The position numbers and the translations under genes are program-made. 64,000 nt of DNA. It comes from Sanderia malayensis. Taxonomy: Eukaryota > Cnidaria > Scyphozoa > Semaeostomeae > Pelagiidae. Location: positions 806,001 to 870,000 of the forward strand of contig RQOL01000882.1 of NCBI GenBank assembly GCA_013076295.1, written 5' to 3'. Positions 48,900 through 63,165 of this stretch are shown one piece after another. The notes under the pieces are model-generated. The model had not been told where the DNA came from. It searched no databases and saw only the letters and a list, made by a program, of their open reading frames with translations. Within the stretch, counting starts at the first letter, position 1, and each line of letters begins with the position of its first letter.

Positions 48900-50649
48900 C
48901 ATGCTTGTCAAACCATATCTGTTGCATAATACCCTTACATTACCATACGTAATGCTTGGGCCATGTAATTTCCACCCCATTTCACTATTTCTAGCAGTTT
49001 CTGTCCATGAGATACTTTATCCATAGCTGTTTTCATGACGCAATAAGTTAAACGTATTGACACCCTGTGACAATCTTTCTATTTTAGCAGGAAATGGAAA
49101 ATTTCTTTGTGAATTTCTTAACATAATTTGCTTTAATTAGTTCCTATATCCTGTATTCCTTTAAATTTCACCCTTCATTTTACTAATTATCAGACATTAA
49201 ACCCTTTGGGTGTGCATTGGACTACCTTGCGATATCGCTTTAACTATGGTTACCCTATGCCATTTACGTCATTAAAATTTATGACACATCATCTTAATTC
49301 TTCTCGAATTTTGTTGTCATGGAAATACGACCACGTAACTTTATCACGTGCATTTGCCATTTCATTTCGGTTTTGGGTTGAATTTTGTTCCTTTTTCCTC
49401 TTCCTCAAATTATTTGAAAGAAAATAAGTTAAATTCAAATATTCATAATTAATTTGTTGATAATTGATTCAATAAATGACTTTTTACAACAATTTCAAAT
49501 CAAATTTAACTATACCTTGGGAATATTGTACTAGACTTCTTTGTATGTTTTTAACAAGTTTCGAGCCCTTGGGACGTGGAAAGCGCACCTCTAATTTTGT
49601 TTATTAGGGAGTTTAGCTTTTGACAAACAAAACAACTGGGCCAGGTTCTGTCTTTAGGCCAAGTTTCGAAGTCGAAGAGAAGGTGCGTTTTATTTCAAGA
49701 ATTAATTGACGAAACACTTTAATATATGAAAGATATTGAAAATATAAACAGGCAAATATTATATACCATGTCCTTTTTTCTTATGTGAGCTTAGAGACCT
49801 TAATTTTCAGGTAAAATGGCTGCTATAAAGCTTACCAACAAATAAGGACTATAAAGTTGAAAATGGCCGAGGTGAAGAAGAAAGAAAACCTCAAAATGTC
49901 AGCAAAGAATACGAAGTGAATATCGCCATGTTGTTGGTAAGTCTTTTTAACAAATATTTCTTTCTGAAGATATTCCTGAATTTATAACCCCTTGACGAAA
50001 CTACATGACATAATTATTCCAAATATAATAAATATTCACATATTAAATCTTGTTCAATGCCCTGACACAAAACAGTCTCAAAACAGCACAAAAAACTTCT
50101 TCAGTTTGAATATGAAATCTCTTCTTTATTTATCTCTCATTCGCAACTCCGGCTTTTTACCACATTTGGTAATCTGCGGAATAAGCCAATGTGGACTGCA
50201 ATCGTGGACCCGAGGAACATAAAATTCGTCAACTCTATCAGCCAGTTCAGCATTGCTTGAAAAGAATTCCAGACTAATGTGTACAGTAAAAACAAATTCG
50301 ATTTTCAATTTCTAAAACATTTTAATCGCTTGAAACGATGATTTCACTAGTATTACTAGCATTAATTTTTACAACAATTTTACAAATACATCATTTTCAG
50401 ATAAACTTTTCGAATTGCTCTTACGCTATCAAAACAACTCAAGTGCACCATGGGAAATGAAACATGTTCATGGTGGCGGGTAATTTGATTCTCTGTTTGC
50501 ATGCAGACGAGGCATGCATGCAAACGAGGCATCCATCATCACCCCAAGGCTCCTTCTCAGCTCCATGGAACATGCTGCTTCGCAATTTCATTGAGATCTC
50601 TTCTTCACATAGAAATATTCCACGTGATATATTTACAAAATCACGTGCC
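48900..50649. other. intergenic, no gene supported
   Basis: Contains scattered short ORFs without signatures. One short plus-strand block, with ATG at 49863, 18 codons, and a GTAAGT donor near 49939, could be a 5' exon. No downstream partner is recognised. Confidence 0.35.
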
Positions 50650-53600
50650 TCAAACAAGAGTTTCACGTGCATTTGAATGCGCAGTCCTTGATTTCGAATC
50701 CATTCGAATGAAAAAAGCTTGTTGCTTATTGGTTGAAAAGTTGAACAATCCCATGACATAATTATGTAATTTGTTATGTAGTCTTGGCGACTGCAACTTT
50801 GAACAATTATTGCATAAGTTCTCGACATCTTTGATGGCAGTTGCCTCTGGCACGTCGTACTGCCTCAGTGTGTACACTCCAATTATAACTAGTAAAATTA
50901 TAAAAACAGTTCCAACTATAGGAGCCACTAAAACAGCTCTGTCATAGAACAAGCTGTCATCTTTCTTCCCAGTCTCGGTTTCATCGTATGGGAACGAGCC
51001 TCCTTCCCAATCGAACCTCTCATTGGTCGTTGTAATGTTTATACTTCGAAGATGTTGAGTTGAATTGGTTTTCGAATGCCCCTCAAGTTGATTGTGTTGG
51101 CCTGTGAGAAAAAGAGATTGATAAATCATAACGCTCTTAGCAATTTCCCTGTTTCAGTACCAAAACCTGTTCAAGCCTTTCTTTACAATAATTCAAAGGT
51201 TTTACAATGACAGAAGTGCAATGTTAGCATATGATTAGTATGTTAATATATGTTTAATAGATAAACTTAAGTAGAATTTATTGAAAAAGACACATAATTC
51301 GCTTCAACTCTGAGTTTCGTGCTTATGCACTCATCAGGCAGGTTGAAAATGTTTAATAGATAATATATTATAGTTCCAGAATCGAGTGTTTTTATATTTG
51401 AGCATCAATTGCTCCTTAAAATGTTTCACGACTTTCTCAGGTTGTTCTACGTCGAAGATTCGACTATTTTTTCTTATAAACAACTGATATTCATTGAAAA
51501 CATTCCCCAGAACATCGCGTAACAATGGAGTGAAATTCGCTGAGGAATAGCCTAATCCTTACTTCTGATATTACAAAATAGTAAGCCTCATTTAATGAAA
51601 TTAGGTTGAGCTGTAACAAGGATAAGAAGGCACCCCCCTTTCTGAATTAGGAAGCAAGAGATAGAAATATCCCATCATGCAATTAATCTAATTTTATTTG
51701 GTTAGCCTTGCATTGTTCTATTTTCGAGCGCCTATTGTTTTCTAATCCAATCAGATGGATAGATTAGATTCGTAATTCTTTGCTTCGTCTCCGAATTCTT
51801 TTTTCGTGTTCGCTCAATCAATAAATTAACTTAGGATGTGTGATTTTAATGTTGGACAAAAAGAGAAAGAAATTATCCCTCGCACAAAGAGGTGATATGT
51901 TTACATCTTAGTGAAGTGTTTCACTGAATGCTAGAATACAAATTGTTTTGAAAACCTTTTCATGAGACAAAAACATTGAGTTTTTTTGAGTTTGGCAAAC
52001 AACAAGTTCAAAATTGTGAAGTAAATAGACAGATGAGCGTCGACTTGAATCGCTGTAAATAAATTTACACTGTTGTTAGTTAAGAAAGTACATGTTAACA
52101 TGAGGCCTTTTGTGCGAATTTCATGTTGTGCGAAGACAAGCCAGTCAGATTGAAATAAAAAAATAAATTATAAACAGGTGGCCGAGACTTGATGTCTATG
52201 TTGATTACAATAGAAGCAGCCTTGTTTTGACTCGAAGTAAAATCCAAACAAGGTGGTGTGTTAATGTTCAGCAAATAACATGTTGATTTCAAGGCGTCTG
52301 GTCAATGAGTTTTAACATTTTCGGGGGACTATGTTGGTTCTGGGATTAGCAACAAAGAGTGATATCGGCATTTGAAAATCAGAAGTTGAGGATTCATGTT
52401 GAGGATGAAAGGTTTCGGGAAGTTGTGCTAATTTCTTTTTAACATACAGAAAAACAATATGCTTCTGTTGGTATAAAAATGTTTGATTTTGAAGCGAACG
52501 TCACAACTCTTTGAAAATTTGTTTACACAACAACCCCTAACAAAAGAAGCTGATTGTATTAGCAATTACATAATAAGATTAAAGTTCCTTTTTCAAATTC
52601 AAATACACCAATTAACGTCTATCGAATAAGGTTTCCTTTCGTCAAGCACAAATTACCGTAATAATTTGGACCCTTTTTAAATGAAAAACATAATTTAGTT
52701 GGCTTCAAATTGGAAATTTACCATTTCGCCTGGTTTGTCAGCAGAAAAGAAGCCTGGGCTCTAGGCAAATACAATAGCAACGCGCCATGAGAAGCCCGGG
52801 CACTAGACTACAGAAATTTCTAAAAATTGTCAAGTTTTTCGTCATTGGGTCGTATCTAAATATTTCGATATAACAAATTAAAATTTGCTTTCGTCTTAGC
52901 TCCTACCAAATACAGAGAAATAAAACCTTATTTTTTGTCGGGCCCCAGGAACTTCGCTGTGCATAAAAGACTTCATTGGGATATCGTTTTGCCAAGGTGA
53001 CATTAAATAACAAAATAATTAGAGGAGCATCACGTCTTTCTCTTCAAAGTCCCTGCCAAAGATGAAGCAGGCCGCTAAAAGTGTTGGGAATATTGGATTA
53101 CCACATAATAGCTTTGTGGTTAAAGGTTGGATTTAAACTTAATAAATAAATAGTGGAAAACATTGAAATATGGTTTAGCGACCGCTGGTGAAGTTTTAAC
53201 ACTTCCAAGGTGTCCTTTTTGAGTTTAGGCGACAGGGGGTATACCATATTCACGATGAACGCACCACTTTGTGCCAAACTATGATCAGGCAGCTACATTT
53301 TTAAATTTGGTCTTTTTATGAGAACCCCTATTTTTCCATAAATTCACCTATAGGATTTCCTCCTATAAAAAATCTGTATCTTGTTCTGAAAGGGATTTTT
53401 GAATAATAGTGACAGGAAGTTTCACAAGTTATGGCTCCAATTTAAAAATGTTTTCAAAATTTCAGAAATATTTTTGAGGGACCCAGAAGGGACAATAACT
53501 GGGATTTCGGAAATGTTAAAGGAATTTTCTTGGATAACGGAGACATCAACAAATTGCTTGGGCAAATATCAAAACTCAAACTTTGAGGTTAATTTCAATT

Positions 53601-54125
53601 CCGAAAGTCTACAATTAGAAATGCTTCTCAAACTCCTTTCAATCTCGTAAATTTACTTGAAATATTTCTGTAATAAACGTCTGAAATTTCGTAAACAATG
53701 TTATTAATTGCACCAGATATCAAATATAATTTAGTATTGGTTCATGTTTTCTATCACGCAGAAAAATTGCAATGAAATCTCGAGAGGACAGGTCGAAAAA
53801 CAAAAAGGGCAAGCTGAATGCTGAGTAAATTATTCCCTGCGTTTTTATCATGTTTAATAAAAATGGAAAACTGAAGTTTTAACTGTGTAAGAATATCATA
53901 AACAAGAAATGAGAATTCATAAAACCCGAGACGAACGTCAGATGCGAAAATAGCATTGTTGAAAATTTACTTGCAAATTAAATATTACATGATGTAAAAC
54001 AAGGAATTACATAAAATATATATAAATTCATAGGGTATACCTGAAACTGTTGGTTGTGAAGCTTGTACTGCTAGTTTTGAGGTTAAAAGAAAGAACGTAG
54101 CCATCACAAAGGTTTGCAAATCCAT
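50650..54125 (-). CDS. small single-pass type I membrane protein, unrecognised
   Basis: Two exons: 54125-54041 (donor GTATAC) and 51101-50650 (acceptor CACAG), phase 1, giving 178 residues. Exon 1 encodes a signal peptide (MDLQTFVMATFFLLTSKLAVQ) with cleavage likely after AVQA. A short, charged ectodomain follows with N-glycosylation sequons near residues 40 and 49. One TM lies at about 83-104 (VLVAPIVGTVFIILLVIIGV). The roughly 74-residue cytoplasmic tail starts YTLRQYDVPEATAI and has a CNNC. Split and topology are coherent, but I cannot name the family. BAMBI-like and syndecan-like identities were considered and are not supported by sequence. Confidence 0.6.
51130..54040. other. intron of the small membrane-protein gene
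   Basis: A 2.9-kb intron with no recognised gene or tandem array. It contains short ORFs only (for example 53399-53650) and no mobile-element termini that I can identify. Confidence 0.4.
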
Positions 54126-55637
54126 GACAAAATTTCTCAGTCAAAACACAGCGAGTAACTACTTCACAGAAACAAAGCGAGTTCACTTGACCTTTTCACA
54201 CTAATAATCCAATATATTTCTCAATATATTCATCGATTTTGCACTTTGTATATTGTCCTATCGCAAGTCGAGACGAAACTTTGCTAAACAATATTCGTGA
54301 ACGCAAAACTTCATCCACCAAACGCGAAATCTTGAATGCAGAAGTCGCGGAGGAATAATGTGTTAAATCAAGTATTTTTACACCACATAAGCAGACAATT
54401 TGATGTCTCCAGCATGTCTGGCCAATGTGTTGAGTATTCTCTCTTTGGCCGCCGTTTTGAATAGCCACATCCGACTATCAGGGGGGGCCTAGCTAAATAT
54501 TTCAATGTCTTTCTTTTACAATCTTCAATGAATCTATTGTCAGCTGCAGACACCAATACATCACAGCTTCGTTTCATCATATTGGCTTTCTCTTAACATT
54601 AATGCATGACAGAATTAACTTTTCAGCCATTACGCACGATTTATATCAAAAGCAAAACAATTCTTTTTGTCCTAGCTTTTTCGACGAAAATATACATTAA
54701 TTTTTTTTGAGCTTCAGCATTTACGCTCTTATGGAAGCTTGGAGTCTCCATACACATTCTTTACACATTATTTTTGTATAAAACTATAGGAAGTGTTCAT
54801 AAACTAATTCTGTTTGCAGTATATCTTCGAGTTCAAACAAGAATTTAATTTATCAATTTCACAACAAACTCCCTGAAAAGATAATCTTTCTTCTTAGCTG
54901 ATGCTAGACAAAATTTATTACTCAGGGGTGAATGTGGTGAAAATTATTATGACTGATAACGATAAAGTAATTTTTTCTCGATAACAATAAAAGCCTCAAA
55001 ATTAAAAATAATTATCGATTTGGAAGTAAGAAAATTAAATTGAGGCTTGGCAGAAGCTGTTACATTAAAGCTGTATTTCAAAGTGGTTTTTATTAATCTT
55101 TTAAGCAAAGACAGTCTTATAAATTATTAATTTCACTTTGAAAGCTCTGAACAAATTCATCAGGCTTGCAAATTTATTTCCTTAAACCCACCCCCTGACA
55201 TAATTTCCCTCAGCCAATCAAATCACTGCATTGCATCTCCTCTGCCAATCAGAGTGAGTTGATCACGTGATGTGATAAATTGGCGTGTTGGTTTAGTATT
55301 TTATCATTTTGACAAACTGTCTCCAACTTATCTTTCTCGCACAATAATCACTGATTAATCCATTTAGTTCCATCCTTAGCTAGCGCCAATGTTGATAAGC
55401 TTTGTCGGCCTTATTTCTCCACTTCCAATCTCAAAATTACGTTACTCAGCCTGACACTTTTCACAGAAGCTCCGAAATGAAAGGCATATATATTTTATAC
55501 ACTTCACATCAATTTATTGAAATATTTAACACCGTTAAATTCAATAGGTATATTGGATTTTGTTATTTAAAATTTAAAAGGGATTAGTTCTTGATATTTC
55601 AGATATGTATACGGACGTGCAGTAAAAATAAAGTACA
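54126..55637. other. intergenic upstream of the small membrane-protein gene
   Basis: An open minus-strand frame at 54368-54580 has no splice support. CACGTG occurs near 55264. Otherwise nothing recognised. Confidence 0.35.
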
Positions 55638-55939
55638 TACCGTATTTCCTCGATTAAAAGCCCCCTCGAATAAACACCCCCTTATGCTGCCAGCTTTTGC
55701 AATAAACGCCCCCCCTCGATTAAACGCCCCCTCTTTGTGCAAAACCATGGCGACTTTCATTTTCTACGTTGTTGCTCGATAAAGCCAGGCTCAACTAAAC
55801 CATTTTCTTTTTTTCTGGACCCAATGACAGAGCCTGTGATCTTGTACTTCCTAATAAACGCCCCCCTCGATTAGGCGCCCCCTCAAAAAGTGCCGATATT
55901 AATAAACGCCCGGGGGCGTTTAATCGAGGAAATACGGTA
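55638..55939. mobile_element. MITE with ACCGTATTTCCTCGATTAA termini, 302 bp
   Basis: The left end TACCGTATTTCCTCGATTAA and the right end TTAATCGAGGAAATACGGTA are perfect inverted repeats beginning and ending at TA. The inside is rich in CGCCCCC and AATAAACGCC motifs. Non-autonomous, pogo/mariner-like by its TA ends. Confidence 0.9.
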
Positions 55940-56123
55940 TACACCCGTAAATAAGGAACACTTTTTTTAATTGAGGCCTTGGAAAGTTTCTTATTTAAGA
56001 GTTATTTTCATAATTGGGGTCAACATTTTGTTTATACATATGTATATACATGTTTAATTTCATTCTCTTTTGCGAAACCTTCATTACAAATGACAGTATA
56101 ATTTATGGGAATGATTTTCAGCT

Positions 56124-56315
56124 CCTATGGCGTAGCCAGGGCGGGAAGATTGGGGGGGCAAACAGGCAATTTTTTTGGCAAATGAAGCCTTGTTTTTTTG
56201 TCTTACCCCCCTACAAATTTTATTGCACATTTGCACTTTTCTCAGAGACCAACTTTCTGCGAATTGGGGGGGCGGCTGCCCCCCCTTGCCCCCCCCTCGC
56301 TACGCTACTGCCTAA
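56124..56315. mobile_element. GGCGTAGC-type MITE, about 190 bp
   Basis: The left end TATGGCGTAGCCAGGG and the right end CCCTCGCTACGCTACTG are inverted repeats. G-runs inside the left arm pair with C-runs in the right. Similar CAGTGGCGTAGC-ended short elements are common in animal genomes. The target duplication is not clear. Confidence 0.7.
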
Positions 56316-56616
56316 TATATGTTTCAAATAAATATCACTTTTGATACAAGCTACATTAGCAGATATTTCTGCCTTTTTCAACGTTTTCAAAAAACAGCAG
56401 AAATTTGAACGAGCAAATTCTGCGATATTTGAAGGACAACAAATATAGAAAGACAAATGTTTAACGCAATATATTTCGTGATTTATATTTAAAAAAAAAC
56501 CATATCAACAGCAATAAACCAACTTCACAGTTAAGCATAAAGTTTGTTATTTACAGACAAAGTATTGGTTTATGAAATGTGTGCAAAGTTAAATGTATAG
56601 TTATGTGAACTTTTGT

Positions 56617-59157
<2,541 letters not shown>

Positions 59158-59190
59158 TCAAATAAACTAATGATGAAGGAAAGTTAGCTT

Positions 59191-59233
59191 GTTGTCAATA
59201 ACAACAAGCGGTTGGATCCACAAGATGACGTCA
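59191..59233 (-). promoter_or_regulatory. candidate RFX X-box and CRE upstream of ROPN1L
   Basis: GTTGTCAATAACAAC at 59191-59205 fits the two-half-site RFX X-box with a 3-bp spacer. TGACGTCA at 59226-59233 is a perfect CRE. They lie about 90 and 125 bp upstream of the ROPN1L start. RFX sites are typical of ciliary genes, and CREM/CRE of sperm genes. Confidence 0.45.
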
Positions 59234-60861
59234 CGTTGGAGAGAAGGTTTTTAAAGTGCGAAGAGAAGTTGGCAGAACTTGTAAGAATTGAAAAGAAAAG
59301 TTATCAAACTATAAACTTCTTCCCCATAAATTTGCAAAAATTGCAAATATCCCAAGACGTTTTCGCCTGCTGAGCCTTTATGAAACTTCACTTTTGCTGA
59401 AAAAGCTCCTCCGTAACGTAGGAGGAGTTGGGCTTGCAGAGGCATTGCTACGTTGCTGCGGGGCCGAGTTTTAATTAGACTCATTACATTACGTTCCAGT
59501 GCCTCGCTCATAAATCGCTCAACACAAGGGAGCAAATTCATTTTAAATTGAATTGAGAAATAAAATTAATAAAATCGGGCCACTTTAAATATGATCACTC
59601 GCATTAATGAAGTAAATGCATGCCTTGAATAAACGCACCATCCTTTTAAACGAACCTTTAACTAAATACGTAATTTTAGAAAATAACTTACAATCACGAG
59701 TGGAGTGGAGAAACTTTCATTTAGGCCCACTTCTGAAACTTCTCATTTGGCCACCAACAACACTGCAACAAAAGAATATTGAAAGGAATTGAAAACAATC
59801 ACAAGTGAACTGTGGATTGGTAATGCTTAGCAACGCGCGTTTTTTTCATCAAAAGCGCAATGCGCATGCTCATCAAAAAAACTAACCCCGGTTCGCTTTT
59901 GTATTCAGGCTTAGACTACATCGCCAGAAGCTGGGCTGGGTTGAACTCCGGCTAGTTGCATTCTACAAAAAAGAAACCCGGATTAACTTAGCCCGGGGTG
60001 AGCCAGGGTTAATTTGAGTAGTGTAACTAGGGCTTAATCCAGAAACTTTGTTCAATGACTGCACACAAGGGGAAGGAAATGTAAATGAATATGCATGCCT
60101 TGAGCATCTTAATGCTTCGAGCATATCTATTTTAGCATTGAACGCCCCTCTGACAAAGCCTATAATACTGGTAAAAAAAATGCACAAATGCTGATGACGT
60201 ATACTTGGAGAACCGAAGTTGCCGCATAACAAAACATGTTGCAATTTTAATTGCAAGGCATTAATTGTATGTTATTTATGGAGATGAAGTTCAATTTTGA
60301 TCGTGCTACTGGACTCTTTGAAATACGCCGAAGTGTTGTTGTTGCCAGGTGGCGAGTTTTTATATCATTATAACTCAACTCTGTTTATTTTACTTCGGAT
60401 GGAAATAAAATCAAAAATTTAACAATGACTTGCAATGGTAATCAAATATTTACTTTGATTAATTTCCAACATGATCAATATACTAATACAACTGTAAGTC
60501 TTACTTGTTACATCACTGCATATCTCAAACATCTGAGGCAACAGCATATTGTCTTTGTTTTGATAGCGTACAGGTGCTAATGTTTGAGCCATCAAAGGTT
60601 TGGAAGTAAAAGGAATATTTATAAATTCTGTGGAGGTGATCTTGCGATGTTGGAAGAGCTCAAAGAAGGAACCTTCTCGAGTAATAAATTGTGTGATACT
60701 TATGGGAATACAATCAATACAATACAATATATTTGGAATCGAAAAGAACATTTTAAAGTTGCTGGGGTATCTTGAAACATTAGAAAAAATCAAAGTGGTA
60801 TTTTTCCAACAAATTGTAGATTGTATTCCACTAACAACCTAACAACAATATTCAGGTGATC
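59234..60861. other. intergenic between ROPN1L and the GPCR gene
   Basis: No gene recognised. Short ORFs at 59251-59541, 59963-60256 and 60419-60842 overlap on both strands. TTATTCAG-type sequence just before 60856 looks like a splice acceptor, so a 5' exon of the GPCR may lie here. Confidence 0.4.
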
Positions 60862-61848
60862 ATGAAAATTTTTGATGTAGCAACTTCTCTTTTTAGTCTT
60901 GCGACAATTGTTATCAATGCAACATTGATAATTTCATTTGTTGCCACCAAACAGTGGAGGAAGAATCTTTCAAACACACTGATCTTTATGACAAGTATCG
61001 TCGACTTCATGAATGGTCTTATCGGAATGCCGTTATTCGGAATTATATGTTTATGGCCAAAATTATTTGCATATAGATTCTTACGCGTGATCACATATAT
61101 TGCACCGACGAGCTTTGCTGGCATCACAGCGAACCTTACTATAATAATTGGCATTGATCGCTACTTTCACATGAATCCTGACTTCATAAACCAGAGATCT
61201 TCTTCAAGATTTCAAAAGTTTTTGAAAAAGCCAAGAGTATACGTGGTGATTCTCTTAATAGTAATTTTTCCTGTTGCATCTTCCTCATTTCATGCCGATT
61301 CGAGCTTTGAAAATCAAATGATGACAAGATTTTATGTTAGCATCATTTCCTCCGTTTCCATTTTATCGCTAATGACTGCTTTGCTTGCAATTTATATTGG
61401 GGGATATCGCAAAGTTCGTCGCCATGTTGAAGAAACACAAGCTCGCTTTAACAACATACGAAATGGTGAAAACGGAGCAGCAAACGAGCAGAGATATTTA
61501 CAGGAATTACAAAAAACAGTGCTATTGCTTCTCATCGCTGTATGCGTTTCATACATGTTTGCCTTCACGATAAATCTTACTTCTGCAATCTTAATATTAA
61601 CAAAACCTTGTGCCCTTAGTTCACCAGAATATTCAATGTTTCAAGCTGTTGGAGTGCTCGTCTCAATGTCAACCGCCATTACGAATGCATTAATTGTGCT
61701 GTACAGAAATAGGAAATGCAGAGAATGGCTACGCAAAAAGAAAGATTCGCTTCTATGTTGTTGTTGTTTTTGCGAGTCAAAAATCGAAGAGAATGAGAGA
61801 AATACTAGTGCAGCTGTTATCAATAATGTTGCAGAAGCCAACTTTTGA
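60862..61848 (+). CDS. rhodopsin-family (class A) G-protein-coupled receptor
   Basis: A single open exon of 328 residues from the first ATG, with seven hydrophobic segments. N19 (TM1), D48 (TM2, SIVD) and the DRY motif at 99-101 (GIDRYFHM) are class A landmarks. TM6 lacks the usual CWxP (it reads CVSYMF), and TM7 has NALIVLY where NPxxY is usual. The TM3 and loop-2 cysteines that normally form a disulfide are missing, as in melanocortin/cannabinoid/adenosine-type receptors. A Cys cluster (CCCCFC) after TM7 is a likely palmitoylation site. The N-terminus is very short, and TTCAG directly precedes the frame, so an upstream coding exon is possible. Ligand unknown. Confidence 0.8.
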   Translation: MKIFDVATSLFSLATIVINATLIISFVATKQWRKNLSNTLIFMTSIVDFMNGLIGMPLFGIICLWPKLFAYRFLRVITYIAPTSFAGITANLTIIIGIDRYFHMNPDFINQRSSSRFQKFLKKPRVYVVILLIVIFPVASSSFHADSSFENQMMTRFYVSIISSVSILSLMTALLAIYIGGYRKVRRHVEETQARFNNIRNGENGAANEQRYLQELQKTVLLLLIAVCVSYMFAFTINLTSAILILTKPCALSSPEYSMFQAVGVLVSMSTAITNALIVLYRNRKCREWLRKKKDSLLCCCCFCESKIEENERNTSAAVINNVAEANF

Positions 61849-62272
61849 CAAACTGTGTCCACGAGAGAACCAACCAAAAAAAAGTTATCTGGGCGTTCTA
61901 CATATATTCACTTTCCAAGGCGGATGGCGGAGATGGAGCCAAAAATTATCCCAAACTTGGTAACAAATAGAAATTCAACCCTTATCGGCATAAATTATCT
62001 CGCCAACATCGGGAAGGCTCGTTATTACAAATCTATGCTTCGAGAGACATTTTTTTTAAAAACCTCTATAATCTTGTGGCAATGTAAATAAGAATTCGAA
62101 AAAATGTAAAAGTAGTTGAATAACTCCAATTATATATTGTTATTTTTATGGACTCTCCGAAGTACTGATCAATCCTGAGCTGATAAGTTAAAGGCCGACT
62201 TTTAATTAATATTTGTCTTTTTCCCACTTCAGATAACAATTATATTAAAAATTTAAGAAACACTTGCAATGG
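61849..62272. other. 3' flank of the GPCR gene
   Basis: No further gene. Probably includes the 3' UTR. No clear AATAAA stands out close to the stop. Confidence 0.4.
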
Positions 62273-62679
62273 TACACGCATTTTTTTTTATAAGGAATTT
62301 CAGCTCGAGCTCAGTACTAAAAATTCCTTAGCTAGAAGGCAAATTTGAGTACTCAAAATTCCTTAGCAGTTCCTTAACTTTTTTTCGTGTTTCTCAGAAA
62401 TAGACTAGAAAAAGGTAAATAAAGTGTCAAATAGACGCCAGTATTCGATAATTGTAATTGGGCAAGTATTTAAAGTTAGTATTAAGGGTAGACAACACTT
62501 GGACAGGTTATTTCCGCTAATAAGAGGGTGTAAGTTTTACATTTGCTGTTAAGTGCTGAAAATAAAAATTTTCCAATTCCTTAGCAGTCTTCCGTTCAGT
62601 ACTAGAATTCCTTACGTTTTTGCCTTGCCGAGTACTGCGTTCCTTATAAAGTCGTTCCTTATAAAAAAAAATGCGTGTA
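62273..62679. mobile_element. TACACKC-family MITE, copy B (TTCCTTA type)
   Basis: 407 bp with inverted ends TACACGCATTTTTTTT and AAAAAAAATGCGTGTA. The motif TTCCTTA/TAAGGAA occurs eight times, at the positions where copy A (21328-21722) has TTGCTTA. The rest of the element aligns with copy A (CTCAGTACTAAAAATT, GAAAAAGGTAAAT) but is clearly diverged. Confidence 0.9.
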
Positions 62680-63165
62680 ATAAATTATTCACATTTATCA
62701 ATTTTCAAAGGATTTACTTTTACATGTCTCTTTATTAGAATATAGCTTTAAAAGAAAAGAGTTACAAATCCCATGCTTCCACCTGAGTAAATATGCTCTG
62801 ATTTTCGGTATCCATTAGTGAAGTAGCTTCGAAATGAAAATGGACAGGCAAATAAAGCTCCTGAAAAGTTAACTTATATATTCAATACTCTTAAATAATC
62901 CTTGCACAACAGTTTTCTACCTCGAAGTTCACTGTTATCGAGAAAGTCGGCCTAAATAACGCTACTAATTGTAGTCGTTGTGCAAAGCAAGATCTTCCTG
63001 TTCCAAGATCAACCGTATATTCTTTGTCAGTCAATTCCAGGCCTACACTGCCCTCGCAAAAGTTTGGAAACGCCTGATGAAAAATGGCGTCTAGAAGTAG
63101 CCCTAGGCCTGAGCAAGAAAATTTACATAATAATATAAAACTACCAAACGGGTTTCAATAGCGAA
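62680..63165. other. spacer before the terminal inverted repeat
   Basis: AT-rich, no gene or repeat recognised. Confidence 0.4.

Noticed and set aside
50650..54125. BAMBI assignment for the single-pass protein
   Set aside because: Topology is compatible but no BAMBI cysteine-rich ectodomain is present.
54368..54580. Minus-strand ORF upstream of the small membrane-protein gene
   Set aside because: Composition is protein-like, but no acceptor, donor or homology ties it to a gene.
60856..60861. GTG start two codons before the GPCR ATG
   Set aside because: GTG follows TTCAG, which reads better as a possible acceptor; the first ATG at 60862 was used.
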